The translations under genes were made by a program, and so were the position numbers. A stretch of 10,609 bases of DNA. Origin: a bacterium. GTDB lineage: Bacteria > Calditrichota > Calditrichia > RBG-13-44-9 > J042. Where the stretch lies: contig WGBF01000361.1 of NCBI GenBank assembly GCA_015494485.1, forward strand, positions 1 through 10,609, given 5' to 3'. Within the stretch, counting starts at the first letter, position 1. Each line of letters opens with the position of its first letter. The notes under the pieces were generated by a model. That model saw nothing but the letters and a program-made list of their open reading frames with translations, was not told where the DNA came from and ran no database searches. Of the stretch, positions 1 through 6,392 are shown in pieces.

Positions 1-986
1 ACACGGTGGTATTTAAACCCGCCAGCGATACGCCGGCTACGGCAACCAAACTGGTGGAGATTTTACTGGAAGCCGGAGTTCCGCCCAAAGTCATTAACCT
101 TGTACATGGTACCGGCAATCAGGTGGGTATTCCCATTGTGGAACACCCGGATGTGGACCTCATTAGCTTTACCGGGTCTGCTGCGGTGGGCCGTATTATT
201 AATTCGAAAGCTGGCAAGGACCTGAAGCGGGTGTCCCTGGAATTGGGCGGTAAAAATGGGCAAATTGTGATGCCGGACGCCAAACTGGATCTGGCCCTTG
301 ACGGCGTGCTGTGGGGTGCTTTTGGAACTACCGGTCAACGGTGCACGGCCACCAGCCGGCTGATTCTGCACAAGGACATCCACGATAAATTTGTGGACAT
401 GCTGGTGGAACGCGTCAGCAAACTTCGGCTGGGCGATGGACTGGACCCCAATACCGATGTTGGGCCGGTTATTAACGAAGGCGCCCGGGAAAAAATCCAT
501 TCATATGTAGAAATTGGGAAGAAAGAAGGGGCTACCCTGCTGATTGGTGGTGAACCGGCGACGGATGGCGACCTGGCAAAAGGCTGGTTTTACAAACCCA
601 CCATTTTTGTGGACGTAAAACCCGGTATGCGCATCGAACAGGAAGAAATTTTTGGTCCGGTGCTTTCGGTGATTAAGGTGAACGACTTTGACGAAGCGAT
701 TAAGGTAATTAACGATACCGAATACGGTCTTTCTTCCTCCATTTACACCCAGGATGTGAACCTGGCCTTCCGTGCCATGCGGGATATCAACGCTGGAATT
801 ACCTACATTAACGGACCCACCATTGGTGCCGAAGCTCACATGCCCTTTGGTGGAACCAAGCATACCGGCAATGGGCACCGGGAAGGCGGCTGGGAAGTGT
901 ACGACTTCTACACAGAAACGAAAGTGGTGTACGTGGACTTCTCCGGACGCTTACAACGGGCTCAGATTGACGTGGATTACGAGTAA
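1..986 (+). CDS. NAD(P)-dependent aldehyde dehydrogenase, 5'-truncated
   Basis: Oxidises an aldehyde to a carboxylic acid using NAD(P)+, probably in the cytoplasm. The reading frame is open from the window edge (first full codon at base 3), so the start is missing; about 327 codons remain of a family usually near 480-510, leaving part of the cofactor-binding domain and the whole catalytic domain. Visible family marks are the cofactor-contacting Lys in VVFKPAS (bases 15-17), the general base Glu in LELGGKN (240-242), the nucleophilic Cys in GQRCTA (342-344) and the EEIFGP motif. The C-terminal stretch with PFGGTKHTGNGHREGG resembles the semialdehyde dehydrogenases (alpha-ketoglutaric or aminoadipic semialdehyde type), but the substrate cannot be fixed. 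A Ser sits where strictly NAD-dependent enzymes usually carry Glu (KPAS-D), which would allow NADP use; this is inference. It converges on the CLCA-like gene. Confidence 0.95.
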   Translation, partial: TVVFKPASDTPATATKLVEILLEAGVPPKVINLVHGTGNQVGIPIVEHPDVDLISFTGSAAVGRIINSKAGKDLKRVSLELGGKNGQIVMPDAKLDLALDGVLWGAFGTTGQRCTATSRLILHKDIHDKFVDMLVERVSKLRLGDGLDPNTDVGPVINEGAREKIHSYVEIGKKEGATLLIGGEPATDGDLAKGWFYKPTIFVDVKPGMRIEQEEIFGPVLSVIKVNDFDEAIKVINDTEYGLSSSIYTQDVNLAFRAMRDINAGITYINGPTIGAEAHMPFGGTKHTGNGHREGGWEVYDFYTETKVVYVDFSGRLQRAQIDVDYE

Positions 987-1008
987 TTTTTTATTGGAAA
1001 TGAATAGA

Positions 1009-1049
1009 AAAACGGGGCGCCTTTTCCAGGACGCCCCGTTTTCTTTTTT
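1009..1049. terminator. Bidirectional intrinsic terminator
   Basis: An 11-bp perfect stem (AAAACGGGGCG at 1009-1019 with CGCCCCGTTTT at 1032-1042) can add three inner pairs (CCT 1020-1022 with AGG 1028-1030). On the + strand it runs into a T-rich tract (1039-1049) just after the aldehyde dehydrogenase stop. On the - strand the stem also ends in four T, followed by a T-rich stretch, just past the stop of the CLCA-like gene at 1048. Placement between two convergent genes fits a shared terminator. The T tract overlaps the last codon of the - strand gene. Confidence 0.88.
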
Positions 1050-3900
1050 ACCGCAAGAGAGTCATTTTGCGGTGGAATGTGCGCACAGAACCATTCTCCG
1101 TGGTAATCTTTAACTGATAAATGTAAATTCCGCTCGATACGTTATTGCCGTCCTGATCTTTCCCGTTCCAGGCGATCCGATGGTATCCGGCGTCCAGCGT
1201 TCCATTCACCAGCGTCGTGACCAGCCGCCCATTCAAGTCAAAAATCTGCAGGGTTACCTGTGCCCGTTCCGGTAACGCAAAGGGGATTTCCGTACCGGGG
1301 TTAAAGGGGTTGGGATAATTCTGGCTCAATTCAAACTGAGACGGTACTGCATTGGCCGTTCCGGAAGCCTCGCTTCTTTGCACATCCACCAGGCGAATCC
1401 GTTTCCCGTATACCCAGCGGCCGGGCCAGTTTTCGGTCATATCGATGGTGGTACTTCCCCGGTCATCCCCAATTTGAAGCTGGAACGGCAAACCCGTGGG
1501 ACCCAATGCATAGGTAGAACTTAAATCCATGCCCACACCGGCGTACCCAAACAGGCCGTTTACACCGTTCACGGTTACGATGTACATATTTTCTTTCCCA
1601 TCGGCACTTTGATAGAGGTAGATTGTAGTATCTTTTAAGCCCAGTTTAAAATTCCGGTAGCTGTCCACAATCTTAAACGAATTGGGTGGAATAACCGTCG
1701 TGAAATTCCCCACCTGGAAAGTTACTTCTTCATTCACCGGATCAAAGCCGTTAGAATTGTCATGAATTGTGAAATTGCCCTGGACAAACACACGCGGTTC
1801 ATGATTGAATACCAAACGGGCAAAGTCGATGTTGAACTCCTTCATTACGTACACTTCGGGCACATTATTGATAACGGTGGAGAATTCTTCCACCCGAACA
1901 AATTCCGGTACCGATTGGGGCGTAAATCCACAGCCTTCTTCCACAAACGGTAATTGATTTTTGGCCGGTTCCGACCCATTCCGGTTTTCGATGGTAATTT
2001 TAAACGAATAGTTCCCGCTACCAGCACCGGCAAAATCATTGAAAATGGTGGAGTAGATTCCGTCGCCAGCCACTTCATCCCCATGGGACGCATTTCCATC
2101 GTCGTACAATTGAATGGTGGTGGTGGAATTGTCCGGTCGGGTAACAATCCCCGTTACGGTAGCGTTGACTACCGGTTCTCCGGCGACAACCGATGCCCGG
2201 ATAATCACTGGTTCGGGGTAAGTAAAGGTACTTTTTACCGGTCCGGCAAAGGTGGAAACATCCCGGCTGTTCCCAAAAGCGATCATGCTGTAGGGCGTTT
2301 CGCTGCTAATGGAATTTCCACTCACCACTACCTGCCAGTCACCCACTTCCGGCTGCACGATCCGAAAATATTTGTGCGCCGTTCCTTTCACAAATTCCAC
2401 ATTCCCGGAAGCGGCATTGGTGTCGATGACCTGGCCGGACGGTGAAACCAGACTCAAGTCCAGTTCGCTACCGGAAGGATAATTCAGTTCAAACGTAATC
2501 TCCCGCGTAAAACCGTCCACATAGGTCGTGGTGGTTTGGGTTTCCCCGGGATTTACCTGACCGGAAACGGACGCATACAAATCTTCGGAACGGGCTTTGG
2601 CATAAATGACGGTAAAAATTTGCGCCAAATCCTGTTCTGATTGAGCGAAGTGGTAGGTTCCACCGGTTTGGAAGGCAATATCGGACATCAAATCCGCATC
2701 CACATCATTTCCCAGACCAATGGTATAGACCTTCACACCCCGTTCAATTAAATCCGGTAACACGTCGTAGGGCGATTCACCGGTATTGTGGCGCCCGTCG
2801 GATAACAGGACGATAACTTCTGTACATCCTACCGGATTACTCCCATTTCCGGTAATCTCATTGAGGGAAGTACGCAATCCGGCACCGATGCTGGTCGCGC
2901 CACTGGCCACCAGACCATCAATTGCTGCTTTGGCATCATCTTTATCCTGCTGGGTGACTAACTCCTGCATGGGATAATCCACCGAACCAGAACTGGAATA
3001 GGATGTAACCGCAAGATGTTCACCAAAATGGGCCAGGTCCACAAAAATTTTCGCTCCCACTTTGGCTAACCGAATTTTTTCCCCCGCCATGCTACCGGAG
3101 CGGTCAATACAGGTAACCAACCGGCTGACGGGATCGATGACGATAAACTCAATCGGTTCATACCCACTGATATCGTCCGTGGGCTCTGCCGTGGGATACT
3201 GGAGATTGGTGTTGCGGACAATAGTACTCCAGCTATCTTCGCCATTCAACAGTTGCTGGGCAGTTTGGAGCACATTGCCCTGGGCATCGGTATATCCGTA
3301 ATTGTGGGACGTTGCCCAGCCCAGTGCACTATCGGTACAGAATTCAAACCGATGATTTTTAACCGGCGTTTTGGCACCCCCATCCATCACAGAGACCACC
3401 GGATCGGTATTCGACACGCAAAAAAATCGGTCGTCCTCCAACCAGGGGCCGGAACCGTTCACTTTACCGCGGTGCTCGTCATACAACCCAAATCCATAGT
3501 GGGCAAATGCCTGCAACAACGCAAACGGCCCGTAAAGCGTATCCGACAGGCTTTTGTGGGATTGATAAATGGTCATGTGTTCATTGGGAACCCCAAAACC
3601 CAGTACCGGCGAAAAGGCACACCCATCCCCATCCAGAATCCACACATCGGCTTTTTCTTTGGAAAATCCGCATTTGGAAACGTACACTTTGCCAATTTGC
3701 AACTGTTTTTCGGTGGCGTTATACAACATCTTGGAAAATTCTTCGAATACCGCATGCCAGGAGTTTAAATCTTGTTCATCGTAATTTACATACACCACCA
3801 AATCAATTTTTCCGGGATTGATTTTAGTTTCCTGAGACCTGGCAACGCCCATCAAAAGGAACATAGTTAAAACAATTAAACCGATAAATGCCCGTTTCAT
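1048..3900 (-). CDS. Secreted CLCA-like protein: degenerate metalloprotease domain, VWA domain, T9SS sorting tail
   Basis: A 950-residue predicted surface or secreted protein. Residues 1-23 form a signal peptide (MKR, hydrophobic core, ending near ARSQ). Residues about 30-200 resemble the CLCA_N domain: YGP, then FAHYGFGLYDEH (near 132-143), match the CLCA block YGP...HEFAHLRWGVFDEY, and a later FEFC matches its end. The zinc motif is altered: first His is Gln130 and catalytic Glu is Ala131, while His134 and Asp141 remain. A VWA domain (about 258-440) has an intact MIDAS: DRSGS at 266-270, Thr336, Asp368. Residues about 445-645 follow the CLCA beta-rich and FnIII-like parts (SPSGQ; DDGN...GDGIYS). 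YPNPFNP (861-867) opens a FlgD-like T9SS type A sorting domain reaching the end. The ATG at 3900 is chosen because of the strong RBS and the signal peptide. Animal CLCAs are secreted proteases that modulate channels; here the role is unknown, perhaps metal-dependent adhesion. Confidence 0.85.
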   Translation of the reverse strand: MKRAFIGLIVLTMFLLMGVARSQETKINPGKIDLVVYVNYDEQDLNSWHAVFEEFSKMLYNATEKQLQIGKVYVSKCGFSKEKADVWILDGDGCAFSPVLGFGVPNEHMTIYQSHKSLSDTLYGPFALLQAFAHYGFGLYDEHRGKVNGSGPWLEDDRFFCVSNTDPVVSVMDGGAKTPVKNHRFEFCTDSALGWATSHNYGYTDAQGNVLQTAQQLLNGEDSWSTIVRNTNLQYPTAEPTDDISGYEPIEFIVIDPVSRLVTCIDRSGSMAGEKIRLAKVGAKIFVDLAHFGEHLAVTSYSSSGSVDYPMQELVTQQDKDDAKAAIDGLVASGATSIGAGLRTSLNEITGNGSNPVGCTEVIVLLSDGRHNTGESPYDVLPDLIERGVKVYTIGLGNDVDADLMSDIAFQTGGTYHFAQSEQDLAQIFTVIYAKARSEDLYASVSGQVNPGETQTTTTYVDGFTREITFELNYPSGSELDLSLVSPSGQVIDTNAASGNVEFVKGTAHKYFRIVQPEVGDWQVVVSGNSISSETPYSMIAFGNSRDVSTFAGPVKSTFTYPEPVIIRASVVAGEPVVNATVTGIVTRPDNSTTTIQLYDDGNASHGDEVAGDGIYSTIFNDFAGAGSGNYSFKITIENRNGSEPAKNQLPFVEEGCGFTPQSVPEFVRVEEFSTVINNVPEVYVMKEFNIDFARLVFNHEPRVFVQGNFTIHDNSNGFDPVNEEVTFQVGNFTTVIPPNSFKIVDSYRNFKLGLKDTTIYLYQSADGKENMYIVTVNGVNGLFGYAGVGMDLSSTYALGPTGLPFQLQIGDDRGSTTIDMTENWPGRWVYGKRIRLVDVQRSEASGTANAVPSQFELSQNYPNPFNPGTEIPFALPERAQVTLQIFDLNGRLVTTLVNGTLDAGYHRIAWNGKDQDGNNVSSGIYIYQLKITTENGSVRTFHRKMTLLR

Positions 3901-3904
3901 GATT

Positions 3905-3913
3905 CCTCCTCCT
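3905..3913 (-). promoter_or_regulatory. Strong Shine-Dalgarno that fixes the CLCA-like start
   Basis: On the - strand the bases read AGGAGGAGG, ending 4 nt before the ATG at 3900 (7 nt if the upstream AGGAGG is used). This, and the signal peptide starting right there, favours this start over the in-frame ATG at 3957, which would add 19 residues (including PNACKPKK) in front of the signal peptide. Confidence 0.85.
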
Positions 3914-3928
3914 GCTTTTTTGGGTTTA

Positions 3929-3946
3929 CAAGCATTGGGATGAAAT
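3929..3946. repeat. 18-bp direct repeat, copy 1
   Basis: On the + strand this reads CAAGCATTGGGATGAAAT. It matches copy 2 at 4172-4189 in 17 of 18 positions. On the - strand it lies 29-46 nt upstream of the CLCA-like start codon, so it would fall in that gene's leader or promoter. Confidence 0.7.
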
Positions 3947-4004
3947 CCGCAAACCAACTAAATCCAAGGCGGCGGGAGTGGAAAAAGCGGTAGGTGAAAC
4001 AGTA

Positions 4005-4038
4005 AGGCCTCCCGCGGATAAATAATCCGTTCCGGCCT
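4005..4038. other. Imperfect stem-loop in the divergent intergenic region
   Basis: Outer arms AGGCC (4005-4009) and GGCCT (4034-4038) enclose inner arms CGGAT (4015-4019) and ATCCG (4025-4029) around a 5-base loop, with an internal loop between them. It lies 105-138 bases upstream of the CLCA-like ATG on the - strand. There is no T tract on either side, so it does not look like a terminator. It could be a leader structure or a protein site; no function is shown. Confidence 0.4.
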
Positions 4039-4171
4039 ACAACATATTTTACCACACGTAATTAACATGAGACATCATCACGTGGTTTATTCTGTTCCAA
4101 ATCAGAGGCAAATGAACCGTTTACCTGAAAAACCGGTATGTAATCCGTTGAAGTTGAGATAACCCTCCTTG

Positions 4172-4189
4172 CAAGCATTGGGAAGAAAT
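4172..4189. repeat. 18-bp direct repeat, copy 2
   Basis: On the + strand this reads CAAGCATTGGGAAGAAAT, one base different from copy 1. The two copies start 243 bp apart. Its left edge overlaps a self-complementary CTTGCAAG, and on the - strand it is followed by GGAGGG, but no start codon follows at a suitable distance. Confidence 0.7.
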
Positions 4190-4218
4190 GCATACGAAAT
4201 GCCAAAAAAGAAATGCAT
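4183..4218. repeat. Short direct repeats built on GAAATGC
   Basis: AAGAAATGCAT occurs at 4183-4193 and 4208-4218 (25 bp apart), with a third, shorter GAAATGC at 4196-4202. The first copy overlaps the end of the 18-bp repeat. The cluster may be an iterated binding site, but the region is A-rich and chance is possible. Confidence 0.4.
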
Positions 4219-4244
4219 TATTGTAATAATATTTCTCGGGTAAC

Positions 4245-4297
4245 GTGGTAATTTTTGCAACAGCGCTGCTGTACCGTAGTGGCAAATTTTGCCACTA
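4245..4297 (+). promoter_or_regulatory. Tandem operator-like sites upstream of the cytochrome gene
   Basis: The bases 4277-4297 form a perfect 10-bp dyad around one central base (TAGTGGCAAA / TTTGCCACTA). A related 17-base unit, GTGGTAATTTTTGCAAC at 4245-4261, matches GTGGCAAATTTTGCCAC at 4279-4295 in 14 of 17 positions; the two start 34 bp apart, close to three helical turns. This arrangement, 91-143 bases upstream of the ATG, looks like a two-site operator for a dimeric regulator. The regulator is unknown. The perfect copy could also fold as a hairpin in RNA. Confidence 0.5.
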
Positions 4298-4378
4298 TCT
4301 TCCCGATTCACATCGCGTTAAAAATTTTTTACAGATGGTAACAAAAATGGCGATGATTCTTACTTAACAACACCAAAC

Positions 4379-4384
4379 GGAGGG
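4379..4384 (+). promoter_or_regulatory. Shine-Dalgarno of the multiheme cytochrome gene
   Basis: GGAGGG stands 3 nt before the ATG at 4388 and 9 nt before a second in-frame ATG at 4394. Both give a usable signal peptide, so the true start may be either; the difference is two residues. Confidence 0.7.
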
Positions 4385-4387
4385 TCT

Positions 4388-6331
4388 ATGTTCATGATAA
4401 ACCGTTGGATTCTTGTTTTTGCACTCTTATCGAGTCTTATTTATCCCCTGTCTTCTCAGGAGTTAACCACAGCCACATCCACTATTTTTAGTGGATCTGG
4501 AAACTGTGCTACCTGCCATGCTCCGGGGTCACCCAATACAGCAGCGCTGGTGGATAGCAAGGGCCGCGATGTTTCGCCGGTTACTCTGTGGCGTTCCACC
4601 ATGATGGCAAACGCAGCCAGAGATCCCTTGTGGCGCGCCAAAGTCAGTGTGGAAACCAAATTAACGCCTTCCCTTAAAGCATTTATTGAAGATAAATGTA
4701 CCACGTGCCATGCTCCCATGGGCCGCACCCAGGCTATTGCAGATGGGGCGGATTACTACTCCATTGCCGAAATGGAGCAAAGCCCCCTGGCGCTGGACGG
4801 GGTGAGCTGTACGGTGTGTCATCAGATTAAGGATGTGAATCTGGGCACTCCGGAAAGCTTTTCCGGGCATTACGTTATTGAAAATGACCGGTTGATTTAC
4901 GGCCCCTATGCTAATCCGGTGACGGGCCCCATGCAAAACTCTGTTAATTATACTCCGGTGCATAGTGTGCATATTAAATCCTCGGAACTCTGTGCCACCT
5001 GCCATACTCTTTTTACCCCTACCGTGGACGAAAACGGCAACGTGGTGGGTGAAATTGCCGAACAGACGCCCTATCTGGAGTGGAAGAATAGTACCTATCC
5101 CCAGCAAAACATTGAGTGCCAGACCTGCCATGTTCCCGAAATCAATGAAGGGATTGTGATTTCCAATCGGCCGGTGTCCTTGAGCGCCCGAACCCCATTC
5201 GGCCTGCATTATTTTGTTGGGGGCAATGTGTTTATGCTAAAAATGCTCAAAGCCCATGGGAATGAACTGGGTGTTACCGCTACGGCAACGCAATTCGATA
5301 GTACCATTGCGCGTACACTGCGACTGCTTCAAAACGAAACTGTGCGGTTAAACGCCACGGCCGATTTTCCAACAGATGACACGCTGCGTATTCGGGTAGC
5401 AGTACAAAATTTAAGCGGACACAAATTTCCTACCGGATATCCCAGTCGACGGGCATGGCTCCACGTGGTCGTTACCAATGCGAATGGCACGGTGATTTTT
5501 GAATCCGGTGCGTGGGATCCCGAAAGTGGCGAAATCCGGAATCTGGATGATGGGTACGAACCCCATTACGACCGGATTACGGACAGTGCCCAGGTACAAA
5601 TTTACGAAGCCATTATGGGCAATACGGCCGGGGACGTAACCTACACGCTATTACGAGGCGCCACTTACCTGAAGGATAACCGATTGCCGCCGCTTGGCTT
5701 TACCACAACGCATATCAGTTATGACTCAACCCAGATCTACGGCAGGGCAGCAGAAGACCCCAATTTTAACCGGAATGGGGATCAGGAAGGTACCGGAATT
5801 GATACCGTTACCTACATTATCGGAAATGTTTCCGCCAATACGGATTACCAGATTACGGTAGAAATGGTTTACCAAACTGCCATGCCCCGGTTTATTGCAG
5901 ACCTGCTTCAGCACGATACCCCGGAAGTCACCCGATTTTCCGGATACTACCAGGCGGCGGACAAAACCCCCATTCCCGTGGCCAGTATTACAGTGGGCGC
6001 CGGTCCCACTGGAATTGACCACCCCGACCCCGCAGTGGTGGCAGAAACCCCATTGCTGGTTCAGGCCTATCCCAATCCGTTTAATCCCCAGGTCAATCTC
6101 CGCATTCAGGCGCGGGAAACCGGCTGGCTAACCGTGACCATTTACACGGTGCAGGGCCAGAAACTCCACACCCTGTATTCCGGTATCGCTCCGGCTGGCA
6201 CTACCACCCTTCAATGGGACGGGAAAACGGCTGCCCATACCGTTGCCAGCGGCATGTATTACGTGGTTGCTACCTTAAAAACGCCCCACCAGCAATATCA
6301 GAGCGTAAAGCGTATTTTACTGGTAAAATAA
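4388..6331 (+). CDS. Secreted pentaheme c-type cytochrome with T9SS sorting tail
   Basis: A 647-residue predicted electron-transfer protein of the cell surface or periplasm. An N-terminal signal peptide (about residues 1-23, no lipobox Cys) is followed by five CXXCH heme sites: CATCH 40-44, CTTCH 104-108, CTVCH 141-145, CATCH 202-206 and CQTCH 244-248. Extra histidines close to them, such as HSVH at 192-195, could be distal ligands. Residues about 315-540 form a heme-free, beta-rich region with SGHKFPTGYPSRRAW (343-357), a block that recurs in uncharacterised multiheme cytochromes. The tail from YPNPFNP (561-567) to the end is a FlgD-like T9SS type A sorting domain, so export to the outer surface is predicted. 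That suits extracellular electron transfer, but the redox partner and substrate cannot be read here. It is divergent from the CLCA-like gene and followed by its own terminator. Confidence 0.9.
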   Translation: MFMINRWILVFALLSSLIYPLSSQELTTATSTIFSGSGNCATCHAPGSPNTAALVDSKGRDVSPVTLWRSTMMANAARDPLWRAKVSVETKLTPSLKAFIEDKCTTCHAPMGRTQAIADGADYYSIAEMEQSPLALDGVSCTVCHQIKDVNLGTPESFSGHYVIENDRLIYGPYANPVTGPMQNSVNYTPVHSVHIKSSELCATCHTLFTPTVDENGNVVGEIAEQTPYLEWKNSTYPQQNIECQTCHVPEINEGIVISNRPVSLSARTPFGLHYFVGGNVFMLKMLKAHGNELGVTATATQFDSTIARTLRLLQNETVRLNATADFPTDDTLRIRVAVQNLSGHKFPTGYPSRRAWLHVVVTNANGTVIFESGAWDPESGEIRNLDDGYEPHYDRITDSAQVQIYEAIMGNTAGDVTYTLLRGATYLKDNRLPPLGFTTTHISYDSTQIYGRAAEDPNFNRNGDQEGTGIDTVTYIIGNVSANTDYQITVEMVYQTAMPRFIADLLQHDTPEVTRFSGYYQAADKTPIPVASITVGAGPTGIDHPDPAVVAETPLLVQAYPNPFNPQVNLRIQARETGWLTVTIYTVQGQKLHTLYSGIAPAGTTTLQWDGKTAAHTVASGMYYVVATLKTPHQQYQSVKRILLVK

Positions 6332-6356
6332 GAACAAAACGGAAGTGGAAGTGCCC

Positions 6357-6390
6357 ATCCCCGGTTCCACGAAGGGAGCCGGGGATTTTG
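6357..6390 (+). terminator. Intrinsic terminator after the cytochrome gene
   Basis: A 12-bp stem (ATCCCCGGTTCC 6357-6368 with GGAGCCGGGGAT 6375-6386, one G-T pair) has a 6-base loop and runs into TTTT on the + strand, 25 bases past the cytochrome stop. The - strand acyl-CoA dehydrogenase stops at 6393, so the hairpin may serve it as well, but no T tract follows on that strand. Confidence 0.82.
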
Positions 6391-6392
6391 AT

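Larger units (their letters stand above)
3901..4387. other. Divergent intergenic region between the CLCA-like and cytochrome genes
   Basis: 487 bases with no convincing gene. It must hold the promoters and leaders of both divergent genes. It contains two copies of an 18-bp repeat, an imperfect stem-loop near the CLCA side, short GAAATGC direct repeats, tandem operator-like dyads near the cytochrome side, a small ATTATT/AATAAT dyad (4217-4230) and an A/T tract (4320-4330). A 9-bp TAATCCGTT occurs twice (4023-4031, 4141-4149). I could not assign -35/-10 boxes with confidence, and FCB-type promoters may not follow the E. coli consensus. Confidence 0.7.

Noticed and set aside
772..1113. A 113-codon plus-strand open frame overlapping the aldehyde dehydrogenase end and the terminator
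   Set aside because: It runs through the terminator hairpin and into the end of the convergent gene; out-of-frame shadow.
1954..2445. A 163-codon plus-strand open frame inside the CLCA-like gene
   Set aside because: Antisense shadow; the minus-strand frame has clear VWA/CLCA homology throughout and no start signal supports the other.
1048..3900. Calling the CLCA-like protein a chloride channel
   Set aside because: There is no membrane segment after the signal peptide, and animal CLCAs are now regarded as secreted or processed regulators rather than channels.
3898..3957. Upstream in-frame ATG at 3957 as the start of the CLCA-like protein
   Set aside because: It would put 19 polar residues before an otherwise standard signal peptide, and it lacks the strong AGGAGGAGG that precedes the ATG at 3900.
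3921..4040. Possible cobalamin or GEMM (c-di-GMP) riboswitch, from pieces such as GGTGAAA, CCCGC and CGCAAACC
   Set aside because: The pieces do not occur in the required order, no B12 box follows, and the GEMM core helices are missing.
4281..4292. Possible sigma-54 promoter (TGG...TTGC)
   Set aside because: Only 8 bases separate GG and GC, while the -24/-12 element needs 10; the perfect dyad explains the sequence better.
4102..4311. A 69-codon minus-strand open frame in the divergent intergenic region
   Set aside because: No clear RBS, no recognisable domain, odd composition; it only gains interest through the 18-bp repeat inside it, which I report as DNA.
4661..5209. A 182-codon minus-strand open frame inside the cytochrome gene
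   Set aside because: Antisense shadow of a frame carrying five CXXCH sites.
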